Source: Winogradskyella immobilis
GTDB taxonomy: Bacteria > Bacteroidota > Bacteroidia > Flavobacteriales > Flavobacteriaceae
Assembly: GCF_021887715.1 (NCBI RefSeq)
Contig: NZ_JAIQXX010000018.1
Location: 1-52,121, forward strand
Reading direction: 5' to 3'
DNA: 52,121 nt
Shown here: positions 17,061 through 25,762 of the stretch, one piece after another
Position numbering within the stretch: the first letter of the stretch is position 1
Layout of the letters: each line of letters begins with the position of its first letter
Made by a program: the position numbers and the translations under genes
Notes under the pieces: generated by a model
Databases searched by the model: none
Told to the model about the DNA's origin: nothing
The model's input: only the letters and a program-made list of their open reading frames with translations

Positions 17061-19073
17061 ATGTCTAAGAACGATAACCTGCTGAATGCAGATGGAAAAA
17101 AAGAAGTTGAAATTAACAATTCAACTCCAGTGCCAACCGAAAACACAACTACAGAGTCTATTGCTGTTACAGAAACCAATACAGATAATCTTGAAATTGT
17201 ATCAGAAACCGAAACTCAAGTTTCTGAGACTCTACTTGCAAAAGAAGATGAAGATGACAACAACACCACTTCAGAAGAAGCACATGTAGAGGAAATTGAA
17301 AGTTCTAATGCTGAAGATGCTGAAGATGAATCTAATGTTGAGCGTCACAAACTAGAAAGCAAAGATTACCATGCCATGTCTATGGATCTTTTGGTAATTG
17401 AATTTGAAAAGCTTATAAAAAACCATAAAGTTCAAAATATCTCTACACATGTTAATGAGATTAAATCTGAATTTAATTCTAAGTACGCTGCACTTTTAGA
17501 TGAAAAGAAAGAAGAGTTTATAGCTGATGGTGGAAATCAAATTGATTTTTATTATACAAACGATACTAAAAAACGTTTTAATACAGCTTACAAAGATTAT
17601 AAGTACTCTATAAATGCGTATTATAAAGAACGAGAGCAAAGTTTAAAACAAAATCTTGAAAATAGACTCACTATTATAGAAGAGATAAAAGGCTTACTTA
17701 ATGTTGAAGAGAATATAAATACAACATATAAGCATTTTAAAGAATTACAAGACAAATGGCGTAATGCTGGTCCAATTCCTAGAGATAAATACAATAATGC
17801 ATGGAATACTTACCATCATCATGTAGAACGGTTTTACGACTTTTTACATCTCAATCGCGATTTACGCGATATGGATTTTAAGCATAACCTCGATCAAAAA
17901 TTAAAAATTATTTTGCGTGCTGAAGAGCTAGCCGCTGATGAAAACACAAACCGTTCGTTTAGAGAATTACAAGTACTACACAAACTTTGGAAAGAAGAAT
18001 TAGGTCCTGTTGCTAAAGAACATAGAGAAGACATTTGGGAACGTTTTAGCAATGCTACAAAAACTATACACGATAAGCGTCAAGCCTATTATGCTGACCT
18101 AGATAAAGCTTACGAAAAAAATCTTGAACGCAAAGAAGATATTATATCTCAGATTATTACTGTAAATGAAGATACAACAGATTCTCATGGAGCATGGCAG
18201 AAAAAAATTAAGACTATAGAAGTGCTTCGCGAAGATTTTTTTAACGCAGGTAAAGTCCCTCTAAAAGTTAACGAAGCCACTTGGGCAAAATTTAAAAATG
18301 CTGTTAGAGATTTCAACAGAAATAAAAATAAGTTTTATAAAAGTTTAAAAAAGGATCAATTTAATAACCTCCAAAAAAAGAACGATTTAATTAAAATTGC
18401 TGAGGATAATAAAAACAGTGAAGATTTTGAAACTGTGACTCCATTAATGAAAAAGATTCAGAACGAATGGAAAAAAATTGGTCATGTACCAAGGAGAGAT
18501 TCTGATAAAATCTGGAAGCAATTTAAAGGTGCATGCAATCATTACTTTGATCGTTTACACGCAGGTAAAAAAGCTGAAAATCAAGAATTATATGATGCAT
18601 TTGATAAGAAAGCAAAGCTCTTAGAAGATCTCAAATCATTTGATTTTACGGAAGACGTTAATGCAGATGTCGCTACATTACAAGCTAAGATTAGCGAATG
18701 GAAAGCTGTTGGACATGTGCCGCAAAACAAACGTTTTATTGATGGAAAATTCAGTAAAACTATTGATGCAACTTTCAATCAATTAAAAATGGACAAATCT
18801 AAATTAGAGATGATTAGATTTGAAAGCAAACTCGAAAATTTATCAAACCCTGATGACACACGCTTGTTAGATAATGAGCAAAACTTTATTCGTAAAAAAA
18901 TTGATGAAGTAAAAGGGGAAATTAATCAGCTAGAAAATAATCTCCAATTTTTCTCTAATGTAAAAGATGACAATCCTTTAGTTAAAGATGTCCATAGAAA
19001 TATTGAAAACCACAAAAAGGCATTAGATACTTGGCAAGAAAAATTGAAGAAGATTCGTAGTATGTATTCTTAA
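17061..19073 (+). CDS. DUF349 coiled-coil protein
   Basis: A 670-residue soluble protein. Residues 1-100 are acidic, Glu/Thr/Ser-rich and probably disordered. From about 140 on there are repeated DUF349 units of about 70 residues, each with a W-x-x-x-G-P/H-V/I-P pattern (DKWRNAGPIPRDKYNNAW, EWKKIGHVPRRDSDKIW, EWKAVGHVPQNKRF), followed by a long coiled coil to the end. It has no signal peptide. DUF349 proteins have no settled role; related repeats occur with RNA- or chromosome-associated proteins. It has its own promoter and stands alone. Confidence 0.9.
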   Translation: MSKNDNLLNADGKKEVEINNSTPVPTENTTTESIAVTETNTDNLEIVSETETQVSETLLAKEDEDDNNTTSEEAHVEEIESSNAEDAEDESNVERHKLESKDYHAMSMDLLVIEFEKLIKNHKVQNISTHVNEIKSEFNSKYAALLDEKKEEFIADGGNQIDFYYTNDTKKRFNTAYKDYKYSINAYYKEREQSLKQNLENRLTIIEEIKGLLNVEENINTTYKHFKELQDKWRNAGPIPRDKYNNAWNTYHHHVERFYDFLHLNRDLRDMDFKHNLDQKLKIILRAEELAADENTNRSFRELQVLHKLWKEELGPVAKEHREDIWERFSNATKTIHDKRQAYYADLDKAYEKNLERKEDIISQIITVNEDTTDSHGAWQKKIKTIEVLREDFFNAGKVPLKVNEATWAKFKNAVRDFNRNKNKFYKSLKKDQFNNLQKKNDLIKIAEDNKNSEDFETVTPLMKKIQNEWKKIGHVPRRDSDKIWKQFKGACNHYFDRLHAGKKAENQELYDAFDKKAKLLEDLKSFDFTEDVNADVATLQAKISEWKAVGHVPQNKRFIDGKFSKTIDATFNQLKMDKSKLEMIRFESKLENLSNPDDTRLLDNEQNFIRKKIDEVKGEINQLENNLQFFSNVKDDNPLVKDVHRNIENHKKALDTWQEKLKKIRSMYS

Positions 19074-19106
19074 AACACTTTTTTCACAATACTATAATTA
19101 AAATTT

Positions 19107-19727
19107 ATGTCGTTTTATAATATCCGGAAAGCATTCTTTCACTTAATTCTGTTAACCTTTTTCTCTTTTAGCTTTTCTCAAAATAGTAATGATGGTATTT
19201 ATTTAACTTTTGAACAGTTCAAAAGAAGAGAACCTTGTTCTGTAGAAAATATAGTATTTAAAAATAAATCAGAAAAACTTTTAACTGTAAATAAAATAGA
19301 AAATCAATGCAATGGATATGATAAAATTAATAAGCTAATTGCCATTACTCATAATGGCAATATATACTACAATATGAAACATAATATTGAATTTGTAACT
19401 AGAAACAGGTTTTCTAAACTTGTAATTCTGGGCAGATATTGTGCTTTTGTAGTTGATGAATCTTATCCAAGAAATATTCAAGGTCAAGCAGGTTTCACCA
19501 GTACACGTTTAATAGGCGGTTATATAGAAGATGGTGTTGGTTTTAAATTGAAAAAAAGTAAAATCTATTTTTTAGATATAGAAAAGGATTACAAACCACG
19601 TGTTTTAACAAGAAAACGATTAAAAGATTTACTTTCAGATAGACCAGAAAATTTAAAGAAGCTATTAGATTCTGATAGGTCTTTAAAATTATATTTAGAA
19701 TTACTAGACAGTCTTAACAAAGATTAA
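19107..19727 (+). CDS. Secreted hypothetical protein
   Basis: A 206-residue orphan with a clear signal peptide (hydrophobic LILLTFFSFSFS ending at SFSQ, cleavage near residue 25). The mature part starts GIYLTFEQFKRREP and is basic. Its last 60 residues (KIYFLDIEKDYKPRVLTRKRLKDLL...LKLYLELLDSL) are similar in order and spacing to the end of the secreted protein at 47121-47828. Two Cys pairs may form disulfides. It lies 33 nt after the DUF349 gene. I do not recognise a domain and give no function. Confidence 0.72.
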   Translation: MSFYNIRKAFFHLILLTFFSFSFSQNSNDGIYLTFEQFKRREPCSVENIVFKNKSEKLLTVNKIENQCNGYDKINKLIAITHNGNIYYNMKHNIEFVTRNRFSKLVILGRYCAFVVDESYPRNIQGQAGFTSTRLIGGYIEDGVGFKLKKSKIYFLDIEKDYKPRVLTRKRLKDLLSDRPENLKKLLDSDRSLKLYLELLDSLNKD

Positions 19728-20100
19728 ACAACCCTTGTTAATAATAAGGTTACTATTTGCTTTACATAATAAGTAAAGAAATCTCTACTATATTCCATTA
19801 TACTCTTAAATAATCATTACGTAAAAAGTTAACACAAACATTCGTTTAACTATGATGTTTTTCTATACAGATGAAATAAATCAAAATCCACTTGCTTAAA
19901 CAAGTGGATTTTGCCCTAACTAAACTAAATTAACCTTAATTACTCGCTTAATATATAATTAAGATTCTACTAAGATTTATGAAACTAACTACAGTCTCAT
20001 ATAATAGTTACGTTATAAAAATGAGTTTGGATTTTTTAATTCAATTTTTTTTGAAAATTTTTGACATTGTTATACCAGCGAATGTGGGAATAACTGTTTA
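19728..20100. other. Intergenic region between convergent genes
   Basis: This 373-nt stretch separates the secreted orphan (plus) from mazG (minus). It holds the strong hairpin at 19883-19912. TTGTTATA (20067-20074) pairs with TATAACAA (20102-20109) across the mazG stop, a second possible hairpin. A 73-codon plus frame at 19979-20200 runs into mazG and looks random. I see no RNA gene. Confidence 0.6.
19883..19912. terminator. Bidirectional terminator hairpin
   Basis: A perfect 12-bp stem, AAAATCCACTTG against CAAGTGGATTTT, with a 6-nt loop (CTTAAA). A-runs on the left and T-runs on the right make it work in both directions between the convergent orphan and mazG genes. Confidence 0.75.
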
Positions 20101-20874
20101 TTATAACAACTTAGCTTCTTCCCAATACACATCCATTTCAGATAGAGTCATATCTTTTAATGGCTTATTAATTTCCTTTGATTTTTCTTCTAGATATTGA
20201 AATCGTTTTATAAACTTTTTATTGGTACGCTCTAAAGCATTTTCTGGGTTTATATTTAAAAACCGTGCATAATTAATCATAGAAAACAATACGTCGCCAA
20301 ATTCGTTTTCAATAGCGTCCGTATTACCTGTTGCTATTTCTTGTTTTAATTCTGTAAGCTCCTCCTCTACTTTTTCAAACACTTGTTCTGGTGCTTCCCA
20401 ATCAAAGCCAACTCCTGCTACTTTATCTTGTATTCTATTGGCTTTAACCATTGCTGGCAAACTCTTCGGGACTCCTTCTAAAACACTTTTTTTGCCTTCT
20501 TTAAGTTTTAACTCTTCCCAATTTCGTTTGACGTCTTCTTCATCATTAACTTCAATATCTCCATAAATATGTGGATGACGACTTACCAGTTTATCACTAA
20601 TACTATCGCAAACAGACTCTATATCAAAACTATTGGTTTCACTTCCTATTTTTGCATAGAATACAATATGCAATAGTACATCGCCTAATTCTTTTTTAAC
20701 CTCATCTAAATCATTGTCTAAAATAGCGTCGCCTAATTCATAGACTTCTTCTATAGTGAGATGACGAAGCGACTCCATGGTTTGCTTTTTATCCCACGGA
20801 CATTGTGCTCTAAGCTCGTCCATTATAGTTAACAAACGATCAAAAGCTTTTAATTGCGAAGTTCTATCTGGCAT
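20101..20874 (-). CDS. mazG: Nucleoside triphosphate pyrophosphohydrolase MazG
   Basis: A 257-residue all-helical enzyme that hydrolyses NTPs to NMP and pyrophosphate, cleaning damaged nucleotides and, in E. coli, lowering (p)ppGpp-linked toxicity. The first MazG domain shows CPWDKKQTMESLRHLTIEEVYEL with EExxE and a following KKELGDVLLH. The second has EEELTELKQEI and ENEFGDVLFSMINYAR, giving the tandem-domain form. The length matches the family. It is last in a minus-strand group: DUF5606 lies 67 nt upstream, and a bidirectional terminator lies about 190 nt past the stop. Confidence 0.95.
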   Translation of the reverse strand: MPDRTSQLKAFDRLLTIMDELRAQCPWDKKQTMESLRHLTIEEVYELGDAILDNDLDEVKKELGDVLLHIVFYAKIGSETNSFDIESVCDSISDKLVSRHPHIYGDIEVNDEEDVKRNWEELKLKEGKKSVLEGVPKSLPAMVKANRIQDKVAGVGFDWEAPEQVFEKVEEELTELKQEIATGNTDAIENEFGDVLFSMINYARFLNINPENALERTNKKFIKRFQYLEEKSKEINKPLKDMTLSEMDVYWEEAKLL

Positions 20875-20941
20875 CTTTTTGGTTAAATTTAGAATTCTAA
20901 AATTACCACAATTATATGCAAACTAAGAAAGGAATACAGGT

Positions 20942-21367
20942 TTATTCTTCTTCAGAAGTATCATCGTCTTCATCAGTATCTAATACTGATAAAAGATCGT
21001 TTTTTTGAAGAATATTATACCATTGAATCACTTTTTTAATGTCTGAAGGATAAACACGATCCTCGTCATAATCTGGTAAGACATCAAAGAAAAACTCTTC
21101 TAAATCGTCTTTACTTGCTTTATGGCTAATTTCTGTAGGCTGACCATTAGCTTTAGTTTTAATTGTATTTAATACATTCTTTAAAGGAATTTCTTCTGCT
21201 AATGTATAAATAGCAATTTCACTTAAAATACTGATATTGCTATGTGCGCCAACAGTAATTCTTTTTTTATCTATTAAGGATTCTACAATAGCTCCTGTAC
21301 GTGTTTGTGCTACAATTTGATATAATCCTGGTTTTCCTGAAATTGATAAAATTTTATCTAAACTCAT
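20942..21367 (-). CDS. DUF5606 domain protein
   Basis: A 141-residue soluble protein of a family found in Bacteroidota. The N-terminal 50 residues (LDKILSISGKPGLYQIVAQTRTGAIVESL) look like a small beta-barrel; the middle is helical; the last 20 residues are nearly all Asp/Glu. It lies 12 nt downstream of def on the same strand and is surely co-transcribed with it. No function is established. The SH3-like head and acidic tail fit a binding or adaptor role, which is inference only. Confidence 0.82.
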   Translation of the reverse strand: MSLDKILSISGKPGLYQIVAQTRTGAIVESLIDKKRITVGAHSNISILSEIAIYTLAEEIPLKNVLNTIKTKANGQPTEISHKASKDDLEEFFFDVLPDYDEDRVYPSDIKKVIQWYNILQKNDLLSVLDTDEDDDTSEEE

Positions 21368-21379
21368 AGGTATATGTAA

Positions 21380-21970
21380 TTAGCGCTTTCTACTCATAGC
21401 AGGAAATCGCATTTTGTAATCTATTTTAATTTTTCCTTTTGAAATGTTTTGCAACTTTCCTTTAATTAAACGCTTTTTAAACGATGATAGTTTATCAGTA
21501 AAAAGAACGCCTTCTATATGGTCGTATTCGTGCTGAATAACTCTAGCTATTAAACCTGAATATTCTTCAACATGTGTTTCAAAATTTTCATCTTGATATT
21601 GAATCTTAATATTAGGTTGCCTAAATACATCTTCTCTTACATCTGGTATACTTAAACAACCTTCATTAAAAGCCCATTCGTCTCCTTCTTCTTCTAAGAT
21701 AATTGGATTTACAAACACCTTTTTAAAAGCCTCTAATTCTGCCTTCTCATCTTCTGAAAAACTTTCGTCTTCAGAAAAAGGTGAAGTATCTACTAAAAAC
21801 AAACGTATAGCCAAACCAATTTGAGGTGCTGCCAAACCTACTCCATAAGCTCCATACATGGTCTCGTGCATATTGTTTATAAGCTCAGAAAGTTTAGGAT
21901 AATTACTATCAATTTCGATAGCTTTCTTTTTTAAGACAGGATCACCATAAGCTACAATCGGTAAAATCAT
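21380..21970 (-). CDS. def: Peptide deformylase
   Basis: A 196-residue metalloenzyme that removes the N-formyl group from new proteins. All three motifs are present: GVGLAAPQIG (residues 43-52), EGCLS with metal ligand Cys105, and QHEYDH with His147, Glu148 and His151. A longer frame reaches back to 22015, but a -7 box at 21991-21998 lies inside that extension. The ATG at 21970 gives the usual ILPIVAYGDPVLK start. An insert rich in Ser/Glu/Asp (residues 63-80) is typical of the Bacteroidota form. Confidence 0.96.
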   Translation of the reverse strand: MILPIVAYGDPVLKKKAIEIDSNYPKLSELINNMHETMYGAYGVGLAAPQIGLAIRLFLVDTSPFSEDESFSEDEKAELEAFKKVFVNPIILEEEGDEWAFNEGCLSIPDVREDVFRQPNIKIQYQDENFETHVEEYSGLIARVIQHEYDHIEGVLFTDKLSSFKKRLIKGKLQNISKGKIKIDYKMRFPAMSRKR

Positions 21971-21990
21971 AATGTATTTGTTTTCGGGTG

Positions 21991-22022
21991 CAAAAATATC
22001 AAATTCAAAAATCAAACACCAA
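21991..22022 (-). promoter_or_regulatory. Promoter of def-DUF5606
   Basis: On the minus strand TTG (22022-22020), a 21-nt spacer and TATTTTTG (21998-21991), an exact TAnnTTTG. The predicted start of transcription is about 15 nt before the def ATG. Confidence 0.6.
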
Positions 22023-22054
22023 CTTCTATAGACTTAATTAACAAATTGTGATCT

Positions 22055-22465
22055 CTATTGATTAGACATATAACTTTGTAAAATTAAGGTAGCACTAATC
22101 TCATCTATTAATGCTTTATTTTGACGTCGTTTTTTGCTAATTCCGCTATCAATCATTGTTTGAAATGCTATTTTTGATGTAAAACGTTCATCTACACGTT
22201 CTACCGGAATATTAGGAATGGTTTGTTTTAATTGCTTTAAAAACTTTTGAATATGTACTTCGCTTTCAGAAACTGTATTATCCATCTGCTTTGGTAAACC
22301 GATAATAAACATATCTACCGTTTCTTTTTCTATATATTTTTTTAAAAAAATTAGTAGCTCTTTTGTTTCAACAGTAGTAAGACCAGATGCAATAATTTGC
22401 ATTTCGTCAGTAATAGCAATTCCTGTTCTTTTTGTTCCGTAATCTATAGCTAAAAGTCTTCCCAT
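22055..22465 (-). CDS. ruvX: Putative pre-16S rRNA nuclease / Holliday junction resolvase-like protein
   Basis: A 136-residue RNase H-fold protein (YqgF/RuvX). The first strand has LAIDYGTKRTGIAITDE with catalytic Asp8; later motifs are FIIGLPKQMDNT and ERVDERFTSKIA. In E. coli the protein matures the 5' end of 16S rRNA; the resolvase name is historical. A frame extending to 22510 adds 15 residues that cross the promoter, so ATG 22465 is chosen. def begins 84 nt further on with its own promoter. Confidence 0.93.
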   Translation of the reverse strand: MGRLLAIDYGTKRTGIAITDEMQIIASGLTTVETKELLIFLKKYIEKETVDMFIIGLPKQMDNTVSESEVHIQKFLKQLKQTIPNIPVERVDERFTSKIAFQTMIDSGISKKRRQNKALIDEISATLILQSYMSNQ

Positions 22466-22473
22466 ATATTTTA

Positions 22474-22481
22474 CAAAGATA
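22474..22481 (-). promoter_or_regulatory. -7 promoter box of ruvX
   Basis: TATCTTTG on the minus strand, an exact consensus, 8 nt before the ruvX ATG. It implies an almost leaderless mRNA. No TTG is seen at proper spacing because the region is taken up by the hairpin at 22492-22519. Confidence 0.5.
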
Positions 22482-22491
22482 ATATAATAAG

Positions 22492-22519
22492 AAACGCTCC
22501 TAATAATCAAGGAGCGTTT
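22492..22519. other. Hairpin between divergent ruvX and dapD
   Basis: AAACGCTCC (22492-22500) pairs perfectly with GGAGCGTTT (22511-22519), extended by one T-A pair. It resembles a terminator, but the genes on both sides point away from it. It covers the place where the ruvX -33 element would be, so it could be an operator or a left-over terminator. Confidence 0.55.
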
Positions 22520-22637
22520 TCATTCTGCTATTAATTATTCCATGATTAACATCTTACAAAAGAATATAATCACTCTATTAACTAATATCTAAGACACCTG
22601 TTTATTATAAAGGTCACAAATTTTTCTAAATATTTTT

Positions 22638-22664
22638 TTGATCTTTTATATGAGCTTATCTTTG
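22638..22664 (+). promoter_or_regulatory. Promoter of dapD
   Basis: TTG at 22638-22640, a 16-nt spacer and TATCTTTG at 22657-22664. The box lies downstream of the in-frame ATG at 22650, which shows that the coding start must be the next ATG at 22689. Confidence 0.55.
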
Positions 22665-22688
22665 CCATCAGAAATTAAATATACATTA

Positions 22689-23504
22689 ATGAAAGATTTA
22701 CAATCTATTATAGAAAATGCTTGGGAAGATCGTTCCCTTTTATCTGATGTTAATACAACAGATGCTATTAGAGAAGTTATAAACCGTATAGACGTTGGAG
22801 ATTTAAGAGTCGCTGAACCTGTTGAAGGTGGTTGGCAAGTTAACGAATGGGTTAAAAAAGCTGTTGTTTTATATTTTCCTATTCAGAAAATGGAGACATT
22901 AGAAGCTGGTATCTTTGAGTACCACGATAAAATGCCATTAAAACGCGGATATGCAGAAAAAGGAATTCGTGTTGTTCCTAATGCCGTAGCTAGACATGGA
23001 GCATATATCTCTAAAGGTGTTATTATGATGCCTAGTTATGTTAACATCGGAGCTTATGTAGATGAAGGTACTATGGTTGACACATGGGCAACTGTGGGTA
23101 GTTGTGCACAGATTGGCAAAAATGTACATCTTTCTGGTGGTGTTGGTATTGGTGGTGTTTTAGAGCCTCTACAAGCAGCTCCTGTAATTATTGAAGATGG
23201 TGCTTTTATAGGCAGTCGTTGTATTGTTGTAGAAGGAGTACGTGTAGAAAAAGAAGCTGTTTTAGGAGCTAATGTTGTACTAACTATGAGCACAAAAATT
23301 ATTGATGTTACTGGTGACGAACCTATTGAAATGCGAGGCAGAGTTCCTGCACGCTCTGTAGTTATACCTGGTAGCTATACAAAATCATTTCCTTCTGGAG
23401 ATTATAATGTACCTTGTGCTTTAATTATTGGAAAACGTAAAGAAAGTACAGATAAAAAAACCTCTTTAAATGATGCTTTACGAGAGTACGATGTAGCGGT
23501 GTAA
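22689..23504 (+). CDS. dapD: 2,3,4,5-tetrahydropyridine-2,6-dicarboxylate N-succinyltransferase
   Basis: A 271-residue acyltransferase of the succinylase branch of diaminopimelate/lysine synthesis, which feeds peptidoglycan. The N-terminal helix domain is followed by a left-handed beta helix made of hexapeptide repeats (VNIGAYVDEGTMVDTWATVGSCAQIGKNVHLS...) and a C-terminal VIPGSY...PCALIIGKR. With ATG 22689 the length equals the family norm. Longer starts at 22650 or 22638 would put the promoter box inside the gene. The GT9 gene follows after 9 nt. lysA, the last step of the same path, is 26 kb away at 49504. Confidence 0.95.
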   Translation: MKDLQSIIENAWEDRSLLSDVNTTDAIREVINRIDVGDLRVAEPVEGGWQVNEWVKKAVVLYFPIQKMETLEAGIFEYHDKMPLKRGYAEKGIRVVPNAVARHGAYISKGVIMMPSYVNIGAYVDEGTMVDTWATVGSCAQIGKNVHLSGGVGIGGVLEPLQAAPVIIEDGAFIGSRCIVVEGVRVEKEAVLGANVVLTMSTKIIDVTGDEPIEMRGRVPARSVVIPGSYTKSFPSGDYNVPCALIIGKRKESTDKKTSLNDALREYDVAV

Positions 23505-23513
23505 TCTATAATT

Positions 23514-24569
23514 TTGAAACTATTAATTATTCAGCAAAAAATGATTGGTGATGTGCTTACAAGCAGTATGATGTTTGAAGCACTTCACCAAAAATACCCT
23601 AACTCACAATTAGATTATTTAATTAATTCGCATACATTTCCTGTAGTTGAAAACAATCCCTTTATCAACGAATTTATTTTTTTTACACCAGAGGTTCAAA
23701 ATAATAAAATAGCTTTTTTACGTTTTTTAAAAAATTTAAAACAAAAGAAATATGATGTTATTATAGATGTCTACGGAAAATTGAGTAGTAATCTTATAAC
23801 ACTTTTTTCGAAATCTAAATTTAAAATTGGATATCATAAACCGCAATCTTCTTTTATATATACTCATCCAATAAAGCGTAAAACAAAACCTGATTATAAT
23901 GCAAGTTTGGCTATAGAAAACAGAATGCTTTTACTAGAACCTCTTAATGTTCCTTTTAAAGTATATAAACCTTCTATATATTTAAGTAAAACCGAAATTG
24001 AAGACGCTAAAAATTATTTAAAGCACCAAAATATAGATTTAAATAAACCTTTATTTATGATTAGTGTTTTAGGAAGTAGCTTAGCTAAAAGTTATCCTTT
24101 TGAGTATATGGCGAAATTGTTAGATGCTATAATAAAGATAAAACCTAATGCTCAAATTCTATTTAATTACTTGCCAAAACAAAAAGAAGATGTAGAATTA
24201 ATTTTTGATCTATGTAAAAAAAGTACGCAAAACAATATTTTTATAGATGTATATGGCAAGAGTCTAAGAGAATTCTTAGCGATAACATTTCATTGCAATG
24301 CTTTGATTGGTAATGAAGGAGGCGCTAACAATATGGCAAAAGCATTAAACATATCTACATTTACAATTTTTTCTCCACACCTAAATAAACAGAATTGGTT
24401 TGGTAACATAGAATCGGATGATCATGTAGCCGTTCATATAAATGATTATATGGAGCATACAAATAAAGATAGGATTGAAGCTAAAAAGAACCCTGAATCG
24501 TATTACCTAAAATTAAAACCAGAGCTTATAATACCTAAATTAAATTCTTTTTTAGTTAATTTTGAATAA
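23514..24569 (+). CDS. Glycosyltransferase family 9 (heptosyltransferase-like)
   Basis: A 351-residue GT-B enzyme of family 9, which adds heptose to the LPS inner core. It starts with KLLIIQQKMIGDVLTSSMMFEALHQKYP, the donor/acceptor loop typical of WaaC/WaaF/RfaQ, and the C-terminal half holds GNEGGANNMAKALNISTFTIFSP, the nucleotide-sugar site. The start is TTG at 23514. It is 9 nt after dapD and overlaps the next gene by one base (TAATG). Exact sugar and linkage are not known. Confidence 0.9.
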   Translation: MKLLIIQQKMIGDVLTSSMMFEALHQKYPNSQLDYLINSHTFPVVENNPFINEFIFFTPEVQNNKIAFLRFLKNLKQKKYDVIIDVYGKLSSNLITLFSKSKFKIGYHKPQSSFIYTHPIKRKTKPDYNASLAIENRMLLLEPLNVPFKVYKPSIYLSKTEIEDAKNYLKHQNIDLNKPLFMISVLGSSLAKSYPFEYMAKLLDAIIKIKPNAQILFNYLPKQKEDVELIFDLCKKSTQNNIFIDVYGKSLREFLAITFHCNALIGNEGGANNMAKALNISTFTIFSPHLNKQNWFGNIESDDHVAVHINDYMEHTNKDRIEAKKNPESYYLKLKPELIIPKLNSFLVNFE

Positions 24570-25642
24570 TGCATTACAAATTCTTAATTTATATCTCTTA
24601 CCGTTATGCCATTCCTATTGGAGTGCCACTTGAGAATGAGATTATACGTAGAGAATATTCTGTGAAATGGTTTTCTGATAGAGACAAAGATATTGTTGAA
24701 TTAAATTCAAAAAATAATGTTTTAGAATCTATAGAACAAGTATTGGATTACCAACCTCATATTATTTTAGCTATTACTGACATAATACCTGATTTTATTA
24801 ATGCGTTAAAAGTACAAGTGTTTCATGGATTTCCAGCTAATAAAAGAAAAGGAACAGATCAATTTAAAATTAGAGGTTTATTTGATTTGTACTGTACACA
24901 AGGTGAATCTTCTACAGGTGTTTTTACACAAATTAGTAAAGAAAATAAAACTTTTGAAGCAATAGAAACTGGTTGGTCTAAAGTAGATCCGCTTTTTCCA
25001 ATAGTTAACAAACCTATTTCTGACAATCCTGTTATTTTAATAGCATCAACTTTTACAAAACAATACAGTTTAGCGTTAAATGATGATGTTGTAAACGAAA
25101 TTCAACGTATTTCAAAACTAAAGAAATGGCGTTTTATGATTGTTCTACATCCAAAACTACCGGAAAGTACTAAGGAAAAAATCAAAAGCATTCAAAATGA
25201 TTATTTGACCTATTATGATACTACGGATTTAATACCGCTTTTTAAAAAAGCCGATGTAATGTTTTCGGATACTACTTCTGCCATCATTGAGTTTTTATTA
25301 CAAAAAAAGCCCGTTGTTACTTTTAAAAATAATATGCCAGGACCATATTTAATTGATATTTCTAGAATAGAAGATATAGAAGTTTCAATTAAAAAAGCAT
25401 TGAAACGACCTAAACAACTTATTAAAGAAATTGAAGAATTTGCTCAATTTTCTCATACATTTAATGATGGTAAATCAAGTAAAAGAGTTATTGATGCTAC
25501 AATTTCTTTTTTACACAAAGACAAAAGCCATTTAAAAAAGAAACCGCTTAACTTAATTAGAAAATACAAGATTAGAAAGAAATTAAATTATTACACATTA
25601 AAATCTTTTAATCGCCCATTTACAATAAAAGATCAAGATTAA
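24569..25642 (+). CDS. CDP-glycerol glycerophosphotransferase-like transferase
   Basis: A 357-residue GT-B-like protein resembling the C-terminal catalytic part of teichoic-acid TagB/TagF polymerases. It has VFHGFPANKRKG (the family HG-x-P-x-K-x-x-G signature) and SDTTSAIIEFLLQKKPVVTFKNN (the SD-x-S-S-x-x-x-E-type CDP site). A Gram-negative flavobacterium has no teichoic acid, so it most likely adds glycerol- or ribitol-phosphate, or another CDP-activated alcohol, to the core or O-antigen. The basic C-terminus (KKPLNLIRKYKIRKK) suggests membrane contact. Coupled to the GT9 gene by TAATG. Confidence 0.82.
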   Translation: MHYKFLIYISYRYAIPIGVPLENEIIRREYSVKWFSDRDKDIVELNSKNNVLESIEQVLDYQPHIILAITDIIPDFINALKVQVFHGFPANKRKGTDQFKIRGLFDLYCTQGESSTGVFTQISKENKTFEAIETGWSKVDPLFPIVNKPISDNPVILIASTFTKQYSLALNDDVVNEIQRISKLKKWRFMIVLHPKLPESTKEKIKSIQNDYLTYYDTTDLIPLFKKADVMFSDTTSAIIEFLLQKKPVVTFKNNMPGPYLIDISRIEDIEVSIKKALKRPKQLIKEIEEFAQFSHTFNDGKSSKRVIDATISFLHKDKSHLKKKPLNLIRKYKIRKKLNYYTLKSFNRPFTIKDQD

Positions 25643-25762
25643 TTCTTTTATTAAATCATATAAACTACCTTGATAGTAGATATAATAGGAAGTATTTATT
25701 AAATATTCATCTATTGATAGCATCAAAAAAGTTATTTTTACCAATTCATAATCAACATTTAT

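Noticed and set aside
19979..20200. Plus-strand 73-codon frame
   Set aside because: Runs antisense into the end of mazG; composition is random and no promoter is seen.
24569..25642. Teichoic acid synthesis
   Set aside because: Only one transferase-like gene is present and the organism is Gram-negative; LPS decoration is more likely.
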